Positions 9,501 through 17,543 are shown, counted from the first letter of the stretch. The stretch: DNA of 64,000 bases from Thermosaccharophagus gerlachensis (GCA_041538025.1 JBGOEV010000004.1:23846-87845), one strand, 5' to 3'. Translations and numbers: made by a program. Notes: generated from the letters alone by a model not told the origin.

Positions 9501-9748
9501 AAGAAAAGCGCTCTCTCACATATCCACACTTGCTAAAGAAACTGGTTCCAGAAGGCGGCGAGGAGAATTTGAAGGAGCCGAAAGCAAACAATGATGAAGC
9601 AAGCAACGGTGAAGCAAACAATGCTGGCTCGCAGAGGAACGAAGATGAAGCAGAGGGGGCAGTTGCACCAGAGAACTCGCATACGATTACGATTGATGAC
9701 CTCAAACTGAAGATTGAAGTCGGCACGAAAGGGAAGGGTCAAAGATGA
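6530..9748 (+). CDS. Type II secretion / type IV pilus secretin with six N1-type repeats
   Basis: GGAGGTG at 6514-6520 puts the start at ATG 6530, not at the GTG inside that motif. A basic N-terminus and long hydrophobic stretch form a signal peptide (cleavage near residue 43, VYA). An N0-like domain follows (about 85-190). Then come six KH-like N1-type repeats starting near residues 213, 276, 375, 468, 565 and 659, each opening with a strand plus an ADA/ANA/NA turn. The secretin barrel domain (about 747-985) contains the typical 'VPLLKDLPIFGSLF' and late 'TELMVFITPRII' motifs. An acidic, Asn/Glu-rich tail of about 70 residues ends the protein. At 1072 residues it is far longer than typical GspD (about 650-750), owing to extra repeats. 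It forms the outer-membrane exit channel. Confidence 0.9.
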   Translation: MLPKLYPITIASIRKRALIRFLSFLNLVAVLTVMCGWHMCVYATQQAPEQKQEAVEMEGGEQPSKKAEGLTPERRGQSYSDFKPSFEGFEGRVSYDKELKLLFSFVRADIEHVIQFFSKVTGKVFVLHPQLEGTVTIIAPSPLTVEQAFEVLAAVLNVRGFAMLGSPKDFIIRIVPLSEAKTQATQLRTETKPTESMQEGLATRPLIPADQLVTQVIPLRYANAKQLQQELAPLVSAQNALITSTTAGNLLIITDTERNIERLLSIVRMVDVSVAEAMELAIIKLKHADAEQLAQVLVKLFGIVEPAPARPPAQPGQPAQPESAKQPPQPQQRAVEMQVQVVAEPRTNSLIVWASKERMKMIKEVVEQLDVETTELLTFEVIQLKHADAVEVDRILSEIFELTPGGRVESGTTPALRLPRTAETTRGVVGAYAIISSDPRTNSLIVAATESKMQFIKSLVEKLDVDITPPVEVQVIPLKYADAVTLSDTLRTLFQEGIAGIRIPQEIRGQFERVRTRVTSRSRGELERQVAIAADERANALIVAATKENVELIKQLVSELDKDFAPPVMARVFKLQYADAAQIADVLNQLFEQTQGVQRGIFWWWTQRQPTTRSARLVGLRQNAVEADVRTNSIIVAATEENMREFERLIRELDQPATLTNLVRVYKIQNVNARELADTINSILAQQRRPTGFFFFVFAAMQRQFQGPLRNLQDISVTADTKTNSLIVTAPPYAFDVVEQLIEQLDTVLPQVFIEVMIVDVTLTKELELGVEWAVLQERLFGEAAASKLGTQLGVEQIQGGLSWEVVSKNFQALLKTLATQNKVRVLATPHILTLDNTPATITIGKSYPVPRNVIITATGPQYTIAFEDIALTLEVTPHINNSGYVLMDIRQTINDIAEKVVLQGQELPVITKREAVASVQVKDGQTVVIGGILKHDLRKFVQGVPLLKDLPIFGSLFSRVRDLKERTELMVFITPRIIRTGEELQSITEKEKRSLTYPHLLKKLVPEGGEENLKEPKANNDEASNGEANNAGSQRNEDEAEGAVAPENSHTITIDDLKLKIEVGTKGKGQR

Positions 9749-9766
9749 AATGAATGCTTTTGACCC
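9736..9766 (+). other. Hairpin across the gspD stop codon
   Basis: GGGTCAAA (9736-9743) and TTTGACCC (9759-9766) are perfect 8-base inverted arms around a 15-base loop that includes the secretin stop codon. No T run follows, so it is not a standard rho-independent terminator. It may stabilise the operon's 3' end or act as a weak terminator. Confidence 0.4.
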
Positions 9767-9769
9767 CGA

Positions 9770-9802
9770 CTTGAGTGCCAGTCAGCTACCTCAAGCTATA
9801 CT
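9770..9802 (+). promoter_or_regulatory. Possible rimO promoter -10 box with an adjoining inverted repeat
   Basis: TATACT at 9797-9802 matches five of six bases of the -10 consensus and lies 75 bases before rimO. No good -35 hexamer is found at 16-18 bases. CTTGAG (9770-9775) and CTCAAG (9790-9795) form an inverted repeat with a 14-base spacer ending just before the -10 box, a position where an activator or repressor could bind. Confidence 0.25.
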
Positions 9803-9876
9803 AAGGATTTGGACGGGAACACACAAGCTTAAATTTTTGGAGCAATGTTTTAGCAGGAGGAGTGGGACGAGTTTTT

Positions 9877-11310
9877 ATGAGTGGTGAAGCACGTAATGTG
9901 AAGACAAAAGGTAAAAGTGGTGGTTCAAAGAGGAGGACAGTTTTAGAACCTGCTTTCCATAGTGCTCCAAAGTGCATGGTTGTGTCACTTGGATGCCCTA
10001 AGAACACCGTTGACTCGGAAGTCTTGCTTGCCGAACTTGTGAAACACGGATATGAATTAACTACCGATCCAAGTGAAGCGAGTGCTATTATCGTCAACAC
10101 ATGCGGTTTCATCAAGGACGCCGTTGAGGAATCCGTGAGTGTGCTCAAAGAGCTTGTTCAGCGGAAGCGATCATCAGGGGTGTTCATAGCTGCAGGATGC
10201 TTGTGTTCTCGTGCTCCTGAGTTGGTTATGCGTCATGTCCCTCAAGTTGATGCTTGTGTGCCAGCTGATAAGCTCAATGAGATACCAACGCTTTTAAATT
10301 CAATGCTCGCATGGAAGCGTAAGCATCCTTTATCCTCTTTGAGCGTTGGCTTAGATCTGAAGTTCAGGCTGCTCAGCACGCCTCCTTGGTATGCATACCT
10401 GAAAGTTTCCGAAGGCTGTGATCGTTCTTGCAGCTTCTGTGTCATCCCCCTGATACGAGGCAAGCAACGCAGCCGAAGAATTGAGGAGCTTTTGCAAGAG
10501 GCATCATGGCTCGCATCAAAAGGCGTCCAAGAGATTATACTTGTCGCTCAAGAGACAACAAGGTATGGCTATGACCTATATGGTGAGATGATGTTGCCAA
10601 AGCTTTTGCGGAGCCTCTCTAACATTGATGGGATAAGGTGGGTGCGCATACTTTATGGTTTCCCGACAACCGTCACGGATGAATTGATAGAGGCAATGGC
10701 TACACTCCCGAATGTTGCTCACTACATTGACATACCACTACAGCATGTCCATCCAGATTTACTTCGTGCGATGAACCGTCCCGGGGATGGCGAAAGTTAT
10801 ATGAAGCTGATTGAGAAGCTGAGGAATGCTATGCCAGACATTGCTATTAGGACAACATTCATCGTTGGCTTCCCGGGTGAGAGTGAAACTCACTTTGAAG
10901 CCCTTTTGCAGTTTGTAAAAGCAGCAGAGCTTGACAGGGTTGGTGCTTTTATCTTTTCTCCCGAACCAGAGACAGTTGCTGCAAAGCTTGATGGTCAAAT
11001 CCCTGAGGATGTCAAAATTGAAAGATATGAAAGGCTGATGGAGGTCCAAAGCGAAATCTCTCTCAAACTTAATAGACGCATGATAGGCAAAACCATTGAT
11101 GTGCTTGTTGAGGGACGGGATGAAATTAAAAAGATGTGGGTGGGGCGCAGTTACAGGGATGCACCAGAGATTGACGGCGTCGTTTATTTAAGAGACGGGA
11201 GTGGGTTAAAAGAAGGTGTGTTCGTTAAGGCAATGGTTGAGGGTGCAGGAACATATGACTTGTTCGCGAAAGCTTCTTTTGATAGTGGATGTATAAGCGA
11301 AAGGAGGTGA
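9877..11310 (+). CDS. rimO: Ribosomal protein S12 methylthiotransferase RimO
   Basis: RimO is a radical SAM enzyme that methylthiolates the conserved aspartate of ribosomal protein S12. The N-terminal domain carries the three cluster cysteines in SLGCPKNTVDSE (Cys40 from ATG 9877), NTCGF and AAGCLC. The radical SAM CX3CX2C motif is EGCDRSCSFCVIP near residue 180, and a C-terminal TRAM-like domain follows. The LGCPKN..DSE signature separates RimO from MiaB. The start is uncertain: AGGAGGAG (9855-9862) lies 14 bases before ATG 9877, while in-frame GTG 9862 lies inside that motif. There is an N-terminal basic extension of about 30 residues. The gene opens a four-gene run ending at 15953. Confidence 0.92.
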   Translation: MSGEARNVKTKGKSGGSKRRTVLEPAFHSAPKCMVVSLGCPKNTVDSEVLLAELVKHGYELTTDPSEASAIIVNTCGFIKDAVEESVSVLKELVQRKRSSGVFIAAGCLCSRAPELVMRHVPQVDACVPADKLNEIPTLLNSMLAWKRKHPLSSLSVGLDLKFRLLSTPPWYAYLKVSEGCDRSCSFCVIPLIRGKQRSRRIEELLQEASWLASKGVQEIILVAQETTRYGYDLYGEMMLPKLLRSLSNIDGIRWVRILYGFPTTVTDELIEAMATLPNVAHYIDIPLQHVHPDLLRAMNRPGDGESYMKLIEKLRNAMPDIAIRTTFIVGFPGESETHFEALLQFVKAAELDRVGAFIFSPEPETVAAKLDGQIPEDVKIERYERLMEVQSEISLKLNRRMIGKTIDVLVEGRDEIKKMWVGRSYRDAPEIDGVVYLRDGSGLKEGVFVKAMVEGAGTYDLFAKASFDSGCISERR

Positions 11311-11341
11311 AGGGCGCATAGCTTCGCGCCCAAGAGAAGTG
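11301..11341 (+). promoter_or_regulatory. Perfect Shine-Dalgarno separated from the GTG start by a GC hairpin
   Basis: AAGGAGGTGA (11301-11310) is a full complement to the 16S 3' end and overlaps the rimO stop. The first standard in-frame start of the next gene is GTG 11339, 28 bases downstream. In between, GGGCGC (11312-11317) and GCGCCC (11326-11331) are perfect arms around an 8-base loop. Folding would leave 8 bases between AAGGAGGTGA and the GTG. The only alternative start near the Shine-Dalgarno is an in-frame ATA at 11318, inside the loop. Confidence 0.5.
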
Positions 11342-13249
11342 GGTGAGGAAATAATAGAGGATTGTGTTTCGCTTTACGTGATTCACCTCGCACAGCATGT
11401 GCTGTTGAACTCCGGTGGACCTTTGCACACGCATGAGATAGTTGAAAAGCTCTCCGACAAGATCATCATTTCCCCTGAATACTTGCGAAGACATCTACGT
11501 GATAGTGATATCTTTGTCTTTCACAGGCGTCGTTGGGAGTTGCGGTGGCGCTATGAAGCAAGAGAGGCATCTCTTGAAGGTATCGTTAGCAGTTTGCTAT
11601 CATCGTTAGGCTATCCAGTCTCTATCCACGAAATCTGCAAATGGCTCTCTGAGGCTGGCAAGGGAGAGGTAAGCGTGCTCACCGATAGGTTGTTAGGGTT
11701 GCTGAAGAGCAGGACAGGGACATTTTGGGAAATCAGTGAGGGCAAGTTCGGTTTGCGTTCTTGGTTAATTGATACAAGTGGCGCAGATGAAAACAGCGTG
11801 ATCGCAGATAGTTTCTTTGGGCGTGAGGAGGAAATAAATGATTTGCTTAGGAGAGTTGATGAGTTGGCGATTGACTTTAGCCTGCCTTTGAGTGATGTGT
11901 GTCAAAGGTTGATTGATGGTCTATCAAAGCCGTTATCACATAGCGAGATAACGCTCATCTGTTGGCGAGGTTTGAACTATAAGCCAACAGCTGAGGAAGT
12001 GTTGCGTGAGTTGTTTAATGCCCCAAACCTGCATGTTCTATCGCCCGGGTATTGGTGCACTGACATGCTCATTGAAAAGATGCATCATCTTGTCGAGGAG
12101 GGAGCATTGAAGGAAAGGGAAATATTGGCACGCAAGTTTGCAGACATAGACAAGGTGCTTAAGAGAGCCGAATCTCTACTCTCCCGTCAAAAAGCGCCAT
12201 CACCCATCCCCATCACCTCCGAAGACTGGGACGATATGTTGGATTGGTTGAAAGGAAGGGGAGCTCCAGCTCGCATTGATGTCATACTCTTCGAGGCGTT
12301 TGAGCTTGATCATAGGGATAGAGCATATCTGCCAACGCTGTATGAGCTTGAAAACAGATTGAGCAAAGATGCTCGTCTCGTCAATCTTGGAAACCACATG
12401 TGGTGGTTCAAGGAAGCTTTACCTAAACACATAGGCTCAATACCTGATGAGCTACTTCCGAAAACACTAAAAGTGGAAGGGGCGCTTGAAAGGGGCACAT
12501 TTGACGTTGAATTGCCAGATGAGGCGCTTGAGCCCGATTTAGTGCGTTGGGTCAATGAACCAGAATACGAGGATGTTGGTGAACCAGTCAAGCTTCAAAT
12601 CGCTCCAAAGGAGAAACGCTCAACCATTATACCGATCCCGTATCACCACATAGTTGCTGGGACGATGAAGCTACGGGAAGTTGATAAGCCTATGTTTGGT
12701 GACGAAGCTAAACTGCAGTATTACATCGCTACAGATGAACACGGATTTGAGTTTCCAGTTTGGGTGAACATGGAAACGGGTTTGATGTTCGGCTTCAAAG
12801 AGTGGTATGAGCAACGAGGGATCGGTGCTGGCGCATTGATCAAACTTGAGGTAGTGCGAGGTGCAGGGAAGCTCAAGCTCGCATGGAATAAGAAATATGA
12901 CAGGTATCTTCATTTGCCATCCGGGAGGGTTAATCAACTTTTAAGTTACGCTCGCCAAGAGGCTGTGGCAAGGGCAACAGTGGTTGAACTTATGCAATCT
13001 ATCATAATGCCTTTCTACGAAGACGGTGTCCATTTTTTGCGTCTTTGGGCTGAGGTAAACTTTTTGCGCAGGACAAGTAAGCGCTTGATAGCTTCAATCT
13101 TGAGCCTCTATGCGTGCTTTATTAGACACCCTCAGAAGGAAGGATACTGGTTGTATGAGTATGAGCGGAGCGCTGAGGGCATAAGGCGGGAGAAGAGGAG
13201 GCTCGTTGAAAGGCTCATCCGTCAGGCGGGAGCTGAAGGGAAGACTTGA
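11339..13249 (+). CDS. Unrecognised protein with repeated winged-helix-like units
   Basis: I do not recognise a family. Four segments share a helix-turn-helix-wing look, each ending in an aromatic-rich strand: about residues 15-68 (ends RRRWELR), 80-140 (ends KFGLRSW), 190-235 (ends PGYWCTD) and 315-370 (ends NHMWWF). They resemble HARE-HTH/winged-helix units used by DNA- or RNA-binding proteins. Residues about 370-520 look like a beta-rich domain and the C-terminus is helical and basic. There is no signal peptide or transmembrane segment, so it is likely cytoplasmic. It lies 28 bases after rimO and 23 bases before a sugar kinase. Start GTG 11339 is used because of the looped Shine-Dalgarno; an ATA start at 11318 would add seven residues. 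Confidence 0.7.
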   Translation: MGEEIIEDCVSLYVIHLAQHVLLNSGGPLHTHEIVEKLSDKIIISPEYLRRHLRDSDIFVFHRRRWELRWRYEAREASLEGIVSSLLSSLGYPVSIHEICKWLSEAGKGEVSVLTDRLLGLLKSRTGTFWEISEGKFGLRSWLIDTSGADENSVIADSFFGREEEINDLLRRVDELAIDFSLPLSDVCQRLIDGLSKPLSHSEITLICWRGLNYKPTAEEVLRELFNAPNLHVLSPGYWCTDMLIEKMHHLVEEGALKEREILARKFADIDKVLKRAESLLSRQKAPSPIPITSEDWDDMLDWLKGRGAPARIDVILFEAFELDHRDRAYLPTLYELENRLSKDARLVNLGNHMWWFKEALPKHIGSIPDELLPKTLKVEGALERGTFDVELPDEALEPDLVRWVNEPEYEDVGEPVKLQIAPKEKRSTIIPIPYHHIVAGTMKLREVDKPMFGDEAKLQYYIATDEHGFEFPVWVNMETGLMFGFKEWYEQRGIGAGALIKLEVVRGAGKLKLAWNKKYDRYLHLPSGRVNQLLSYARQEAVARATVVELMQSIIMPFYEDGVHFLRLWAEVNFLRRTSKRLIASILSLYACFIRHPQKEGYWLYEYERSAEGIRREKRRLVERLIRQAGAEGKT

Positions 13250-13272
13250 TAGCTTGAGGAGGTGAGTTGCCG

Positions 13273-14946
13273 ATGGATGCCTTCTTAGGTATTGATGTTG
13301 GCACTCAGAGTGTTAAAGGGTGCGCTGTTGACTCAAATGGGGAACTGCTTGCGGAGGCAAGCACAGAATACCCGCTATACATTCCGCAACCTGGATGGAC
13401 GGAACAGTCACCACACGAAATGCACAAAGCTGCTTTTGAGACGATAAGTAAGCTGGTGAAGGCTTTAAGCAATATGCAGCCACAATACACGGTAAGAGCC
13501 GTTTGCCTAACAGGGCAAATGCACACAATGATCTTGCTTGACGAAAAAAAGGAAGCTCTTGGTGTTGCTCTCCTGTGGAATGATGGTAGGGCTGCAAAGG
13601 AAGCTCAAGAGGGTGCACAACTCCTTAGGGAAAAGTTAGGGGAAAGATTTTTGGTTGATGTCATCTGCAATGACTTCCTTGCTAACTGGACAGGTGCGCA
13701 CTTGCTTTATGTTAAGAGGCGATGGGAAGAGTGGAAGGCTGGGAGAAGCGATTATGAAGCACAGCGTTGGGGCGAAGCGTGGGAGAAAGCTCGCTTCTTC
13801 CTCACACCAAGGGACTACATCGTCCTCAAGCTTTGCCATGAGTTAGCCATGGATTACTGTGGTGGTTCTGAGACATCCCTGTTAGACATACCTTCAAAGC
13901 GATGGGCAAAGGAGGCTTTTGAAGCCCTCGGAATTGAAAAGCTAACGCCACCACCATTGTTTGAACCGGGGTCGGTTATAGGCAAGGTTGTGAAGGAAGT
14001 CAGTGAGGAAACTGGTCTCAAAGAAGGTGTTGCAGTTATTGCGGGTGCTGGTGACTGTCTTGCAGGCGCGCTTGCTGGTGGAGTCCTTGACGTTGGGCAA
14101 ATGCTTTTTACGCTTGGCACAAGCGGAGTTGCAGTTGCGCCTATAGGTCAAAAGCCACTTGTTGATCCGCAATTGAGAACGCAAGTCCATTATTCAACAG
14201 TCCCGAATGTGCTTGTTAATATGGGCTGTGTTAATGGTGCTGGAATAGGTTTGAGGATGTATCGCGATGTGCTTGCTGACACATACAGGGGTGCAGCCCA
14301 AAAGCTTGGCGTTGACCCATATGAGTTGCTAACGAGGAGAGCAGCACAGGTGCCACCGGGTTCAAACGGCGTTATGTTCTCACCATACTTGACTGGTGAT
14401 AGGCTCGTCAAAGCACCCGAAGGGAAAGGATGTTGGTATGGCATATCGGCATACTTGCTTGAGCCACAAAGTAACGGTGATGCGTGTCTCATAAGGGCGA
14501 TACTTGAAGGAGTGTGCTTTGCTGTCAGGGACGCAATTGAAATAATCAAGGGCTTGCTACCAAGTGGCACTGAGCTGAAAGAGATAAGAATGGTCGGTGG
14601 TGGCGCAAGGAGCGATTTTTGGGTTCAACTTGCTGCCGACATATTTGGGCAAGCTGTTTGCACGACTACCGCAAGGGATGCTTCTTACGGGATGGCGCTA
14701 CTCGCAGCAGTTGGTGCGGGTGTCCTTTCAATTCGTGACGCTGCTGAGAAGATAAAGATCGTGAAGCGCTTTGAACCAAGAGAGCCAATAGCAAGGTTCT
14801 ATGAGAGGCTTTATAGGGAGGTATATCACGGGCATTATGATAAAAGCCAGCGTGAGATTGATGAGGCTATGAACGCTTTAATGAAGAGCGAGGAGTATCG
14901 TGAGGCTTTGTCGTTTTGGAGCAAATGCGAGGGTAAAGGCATCTGA
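13273..14946 (+). CDS. FGGY-family carbohydrate kinase, xylulokinase-like
   Basis: The product opens with FLGIDVGTQSVKG, the phosphate-binding loop of FGGY kinases. It has a second ATPase-fold motif GAGDCLAGALAGGVL with the putative catalytic Asp, then LGTSGV, and a late VGGGARSDFWVQLAADIFG adenosine motif. The segment PQPGWTEQSPHEMH is typical of xylulokinase relatives, but FGGY substrates (xylulose, ribulose, glycerol, others) cannot be fixed by eye. At 557 residues it is slightly longer than XylB (about 490-500). ATG 13273 is chosen because GAGGAGGTG (13256-13264) lies 8 bases upstream; TTG 13267 would be too close. It probably phosphorylates a ketose taken up by the cell. No isomerase gene adjoins it. 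Confidence 0.85.
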   Translation: MDAFLGIDVGTQSVKGCAVDSNGELLAEASTEYPLYIPQPGWTEQSPHEMHKAAFETISKLVKALSNMQPQYTVRAVCLTGQMHTMILLDEKKEALGVALLWNDGRAAKEAQEGAQLLREKLGERFLVDVICNDFLANWTGAHLLYVKRRWEEWKAGRSDYEAQRWGEAWEKARFFLTPRDYIVLKLCHELAMDYCGGSETSLLDIPSKRWAKEAFEALGIEKLTPPPLFEPGSVIGKVVKEVSEETGLKEGVAVIAGAGDCLAGALAGGVLDVGQMLFTLGTSGVAVAPIGQKPLVDPQLRTQVHYSTVPNVLVNMGCVNGAGIGLRMYRDVLADTYRGAAQKLGVDPYELLTRRAAQVPPGSNGVMFSPYLTGDRLVKAPEGKGCWYGISAYLLEPQSNGDACLIRAILEGVCFAVRDAIEIIKGLLPSGTELKEIRMVGGGARSDFWVQLAADIFGQAVCTTTARDASYGMALLAAVGAGVLSIRDAAEKIKIVKRFEPREPIARFYERLYREVYHGHYDKSQREIDEAMNALMKSEEYREALSFWSKCEGKGI

Positions 14947-14966
14947 GTCTACTGGGGGTAGTAGTG

Positions 14967-15953
14967 ATGTTGGAGAGGGTTGCAGCGGAATTGAGCGATG
15001 TTTACATTGGTCACGTTAGTGATGAGGAGGCATGCACTGGTTGCACCGTCCTTCTGTTTCCGAATGGAGCAGTTGGAGGTGTTGACATACGAGGGAGTGC
15101 GTCAGGAACATTAGGCGTTGATACTTTGGGCTTACTCCATTTGGTGCCACTCGTTCATGGGCTTGTCTTTACTGGCGGAAGCGCTTTCGGGCTTGAAACA
15201 GTATTTGGAGTGATGAGGTGGCTCGAAGAAAAAGGTATAGGATTTGATGTCGGTGTGACAAAAGTTCCGATCGCTTGCGGTGCGGTTATATTTGACCTCA
15301 ATGTTGGCTCTCATAAGGTCCGTCCAAATGCGGAGTGGGGTTATAGAGCTTGCAATAGTGCTGTCCCATTGAGGGATGGTTTGCTACAGGGCAACATAGG
15401 AGCTGGTATGGGTGCATCGGTTGGTAAAGTTCTTGGTATGGGTTATGCGATGAAAAGTGGGCTTGGTTTGTCTTGTGTTGAGCTCCCGGGCAGGATCTGC
15501 ATTTTTGCCTTAGCGGTTGTGAATGCTTGGGGTGATGTAGTTAACTGGCGCACTGGCGAGGTAGTAGCAGGTGCCTATGACCGCTTGAGGAGAAGCTTCG
15601 TCATCTCAACGGAGATCGTGAAGGAGAAGGGCGGTATCGGTTTTGCTGGCGCGGGTGTGCCAAATTGCACGACACTTGTAGGTGTCCTTACAAACGCATA
15701 CCTTGAGAAATGGCAAGCAACAAAACTTGCACAGGTAGCGCAAAACGGTATAGCGCTCTCGGTTCGCCCAGCGCATACGATGTTTGATGGTGATGTCACG
15801 TTTGCGTTCTCTGTTGGTAATCTCGTTGCCAACATCAATTCACTTTGCACAGCTGTTGTTGAAGCTGTTGCTCAAGCAATCCTTAATGCAGTGCTGTATG
15901 CTAAAGGTATTCACGATTTGCCAGCTGTGAGCGACATAAGAAGTAGAAGTTGA
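14967..15953 (+). CDS. P1 family (S58, DmpA-like) peptidase
   Basis: The sequence fits the DmpA/NylC-type N-terminal nucleophile family: early GAVGGVDIRGSASGT and HGLVFTGGSAFGLE motifs, a central GNIGAGMGASVGK, and the autoprocessing site region GVPNCTTLVGV. In that last motif a Thr after Asn-Cys would become the N-terminal nucleophile after self-cleavage. Family members are aminopeptidases or amidases (D-aminopeptidase, beta-aminopeptidase, nylon-oligomer hydrolase), so the substrate is unknown. There is no signal peptide, so it is probably cytoplasmic. GGGGGT at 14954-14959 supports ATG 14967 over the adjacent GTG 14964. It ends the rimO-led run and converges on rluD with 19 bases between. 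Confidence 0.85.
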   Translation: MLERVAAELSDVYIGHVSDEEACTGCTVLLFPNGAVGGVDIRGSASGTLGVDTLGLLHLVPLVHGLVFTGGSAFGLETVFGVMRWLEEKGIGFDVGVTKVPIACGAVIFDLNVGSHKVRPNAEWGYRACNSAVPLRDGLLQGNIGAGMGASVGKVLGMGYAMKSGLGLSCVELPGRICIFALAVVNAWGDVVNWRTGEVVAGAYDRLRRSFVISTEIVKEKGGIGFAGAGVPNCTTLVGVLTNAYLEKWQATKLAQVAQNGIALSVRPAHTMFDGDVTFAFSVGNLVANINSLCTAVVEAVAQAILNAVLYAKGIHDLPAVSDIRSRS

Positions 15954-15972
15954 GGGAATTGATTCAATCGCT

Positions 15973-17004
15973 TCATCCAGTAAGCTGTTGCGAGGTTGAA
16001 ATCCTCCTGAGGCACTGGAGAAGGCGTTCCATATCATGTGGCATCCGTGCAGTGACCCTTAACTCGTGGTCAAATACAGGGTGGCGAAACTTTACTTCGT
16101 TTGCGTGAAGCATCTGTCCGTTCAATCCTTTGAGCAATTTAAGTAGTTCCTCGTTGTGCATCTTCGTGGCGATCGCAAGGGCTCTTCTTCTGCCATTATA
16201 CTTAGCATCTCCGACAATGGGATGGTTCAAATAAGCAGCGTGCACCCTTATTTGGTGTGTTCGCCCCGTGAGCATGAGCGCTTCAACGAGCGCGAATTCA
16301 CCGTAACGCTCCATAACCGAAAAATGAGTTTCAGCGTGCTTACCGCTGTGTTCAATGACTGCCATCCTTTGCCTGTTCTTCCTATCCCTACCGAGTGGTG
16401 CACTGAGATGCATTTCTTGCCACTGCGGGTTCCCAACAACAACAGCCAAGTAGCGTTTCTCAATGCTCCTATTCGCAAATTGCTGTTGTAAGACGAGGTG
16501 TGCTTCATCCGTCTTGGCTATAATGAGGCACCCAGAGGTATCCTTATCAAGGCGATGAACTATTCCGAGGCGCTTTTCACCAGCGACCTTTGATAGCCTA
16601 TACCCTTTAGCCAAAAGGGCATGCATCAAAGTCGGCTCAGAGGTCGTATGGCTTGGGTGAACTACAATGCCCCTTGGCTTATTCACAACCAAGATATGCT
16701 CATCCTCATAAAGGACATCAATCTGCATTTGGCTCGCCAGAGCCAGTAAGCGCTCATCAACCTCGCCTTTTGGCTCGGGCACGATTTCAACTTCAACGAT
16801 GTCGCCCTCCTTCACGATATAACTTGCTTTCTTTGTCTCACCGTTTACCAAGACCTTGCCACAGTCAACAAGAGCCTTCGCCTTTGAGCGTGAAAGGCTC
16901 GGTATTAGAGCATGGATGAATGCATCCAACCTACCACCATCATGCACCCATGTCACATATAGGCGGTGGATAATCCTCTCAGGTTGCTCTTTATTTTTCC
17001 ACAT
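15973..17004 (-). CDS. rluD: RluA-family pseudouridine synthase, RluD type
   Basis: An S4 RNA-binding domain (about residues 25-80) precedes the pseudouridine synthase domain, the RluD layout. The catalytic Asp is Asp153 in the signature GIVHRLDKDTSGCL, and the family motif TGRTHQIRVHAAYLNHPIVGD follows. RluD converts uridines of 23S rRNA helix 69 to pseudouridine; assignment to RluD rather than RluC relies on the S4 domain plus overall length (343 residues, usual about 325). AGAGGAGCA lies directly before the ATG. The gene follows leuD by 16 bases on the same strand, so they are probably cotranscribed. Confidence 0.9.
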   Translation of the reverse strand: MWKNKEQPERIIHRLYVTWVHDGGRLDAFIHALIPSLSRSKAKALVDCGKVLVNGETKKASYIVKEGDIVEVEIVPEPKGEVDERLLALASQMQIDVLYEDEHILVVNKPRGIVVHPSHTTSEPTLMHALLAKGYRLSKVAGEKRLGIVHRLDKDTSGCLIIAKTDEAHLVLQQQFANRSIEKRYLAVVVGNPQWQEMHLSAPLGRDRKNRQRMAVIEHSGKHAETHFSVMERYGEFALVEALMLTGRTHQIRVHAAYLNHPIVGDAKYNGRRRALAIATKMHNEELLKLLKGLNGQMLHANEVKFRHPVFDHELRVTARMPHDMERLLQCLRRISTSQQLTG

Positions 17005-17020
17005 TGCTCCTCTTACAGCT

Positions 17021-17518
17021 TCATTTGCTGGCGACTCTTCTCCTGATGAAGTTGATCAGCCCACCCTCTTCAAATATCTGGCGAACGAACCCTGGAAACG
17101 GTTTTGCCTTGTGCTCCGTTCCTTTGGTGATATTTCGTATGATGCCACTTTCAAGGTCGCACTCAATCAAATCACCCTCTTCAGCCTCTTCAACTGCGCT
17201 TTCGCACTCAAGTATTGGCAAGCCTATGTTTATCGCGTTCCTGTAGAATATGCGTGCAAACGACTTCGCTATCACGCAACTTATCCCAGCGCCTTTTATT
17301 GCCAAAGGTGCATGTTCCCTTGAGCTACCGCAACCAAAGTTTTCGCCAGCAACTATCACATCACCTTGCGATACACGAGAGGCAAACTCTGGGTCTATAG
17401 CTTCCATGCAGTGTTTCCCGAGTTCTTTTTCGTCCATCGTCACAAGATAGCGAGCTGGTATGATGACATCGGTATCAATATTGTCACCGAACTTGTGGAC
17501 TCTCCCACGGAGCTTCAT
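17021..17518 (-). CDS. leuD: 3-isopropylmalate dehydratase small subunit
   Basis: The 165-residue product begins KLRGRVHKFGDNIDTDVIIPARYL and contains ENFGCGSSREHAP, the swivelling-domain substrate loop of the aconitase family. Together these mark the short LeuD type found in archaea, Thermotoga-like bacteria and clostridia. It works with the iron-sulfur large subunit LeuC to isomerise isopropylmalate in leucine synthesis. No leuC is present in the window; leuB-like is at 39176. Short LeuD proteins can also serve homoaconitase or methylmalate routes, so substrate is inferred. GAGGTGATTATGAG supports the ATG. It sits between the radical SAM gene and rluD on the same strand. Confidence 0.88.
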   Translation of the reverse strand: MKLRGRVHKFGDNIDTDVIIPARYLVTMDEKELGKHCMEAIDPEFASRVSQGDVIVAGENFGCGSSREHAPLAIKGAGISCVIAKSFARIFYRNAINIGLPILECESAVEEAEEGDLIECDLESGIIRNITKGTEHKAKPFPGFVRQIFEEGGLINFIRRRVASK

Positions 17519-17543
17519 CTCATAATCACCTCAGCATTTGTGC

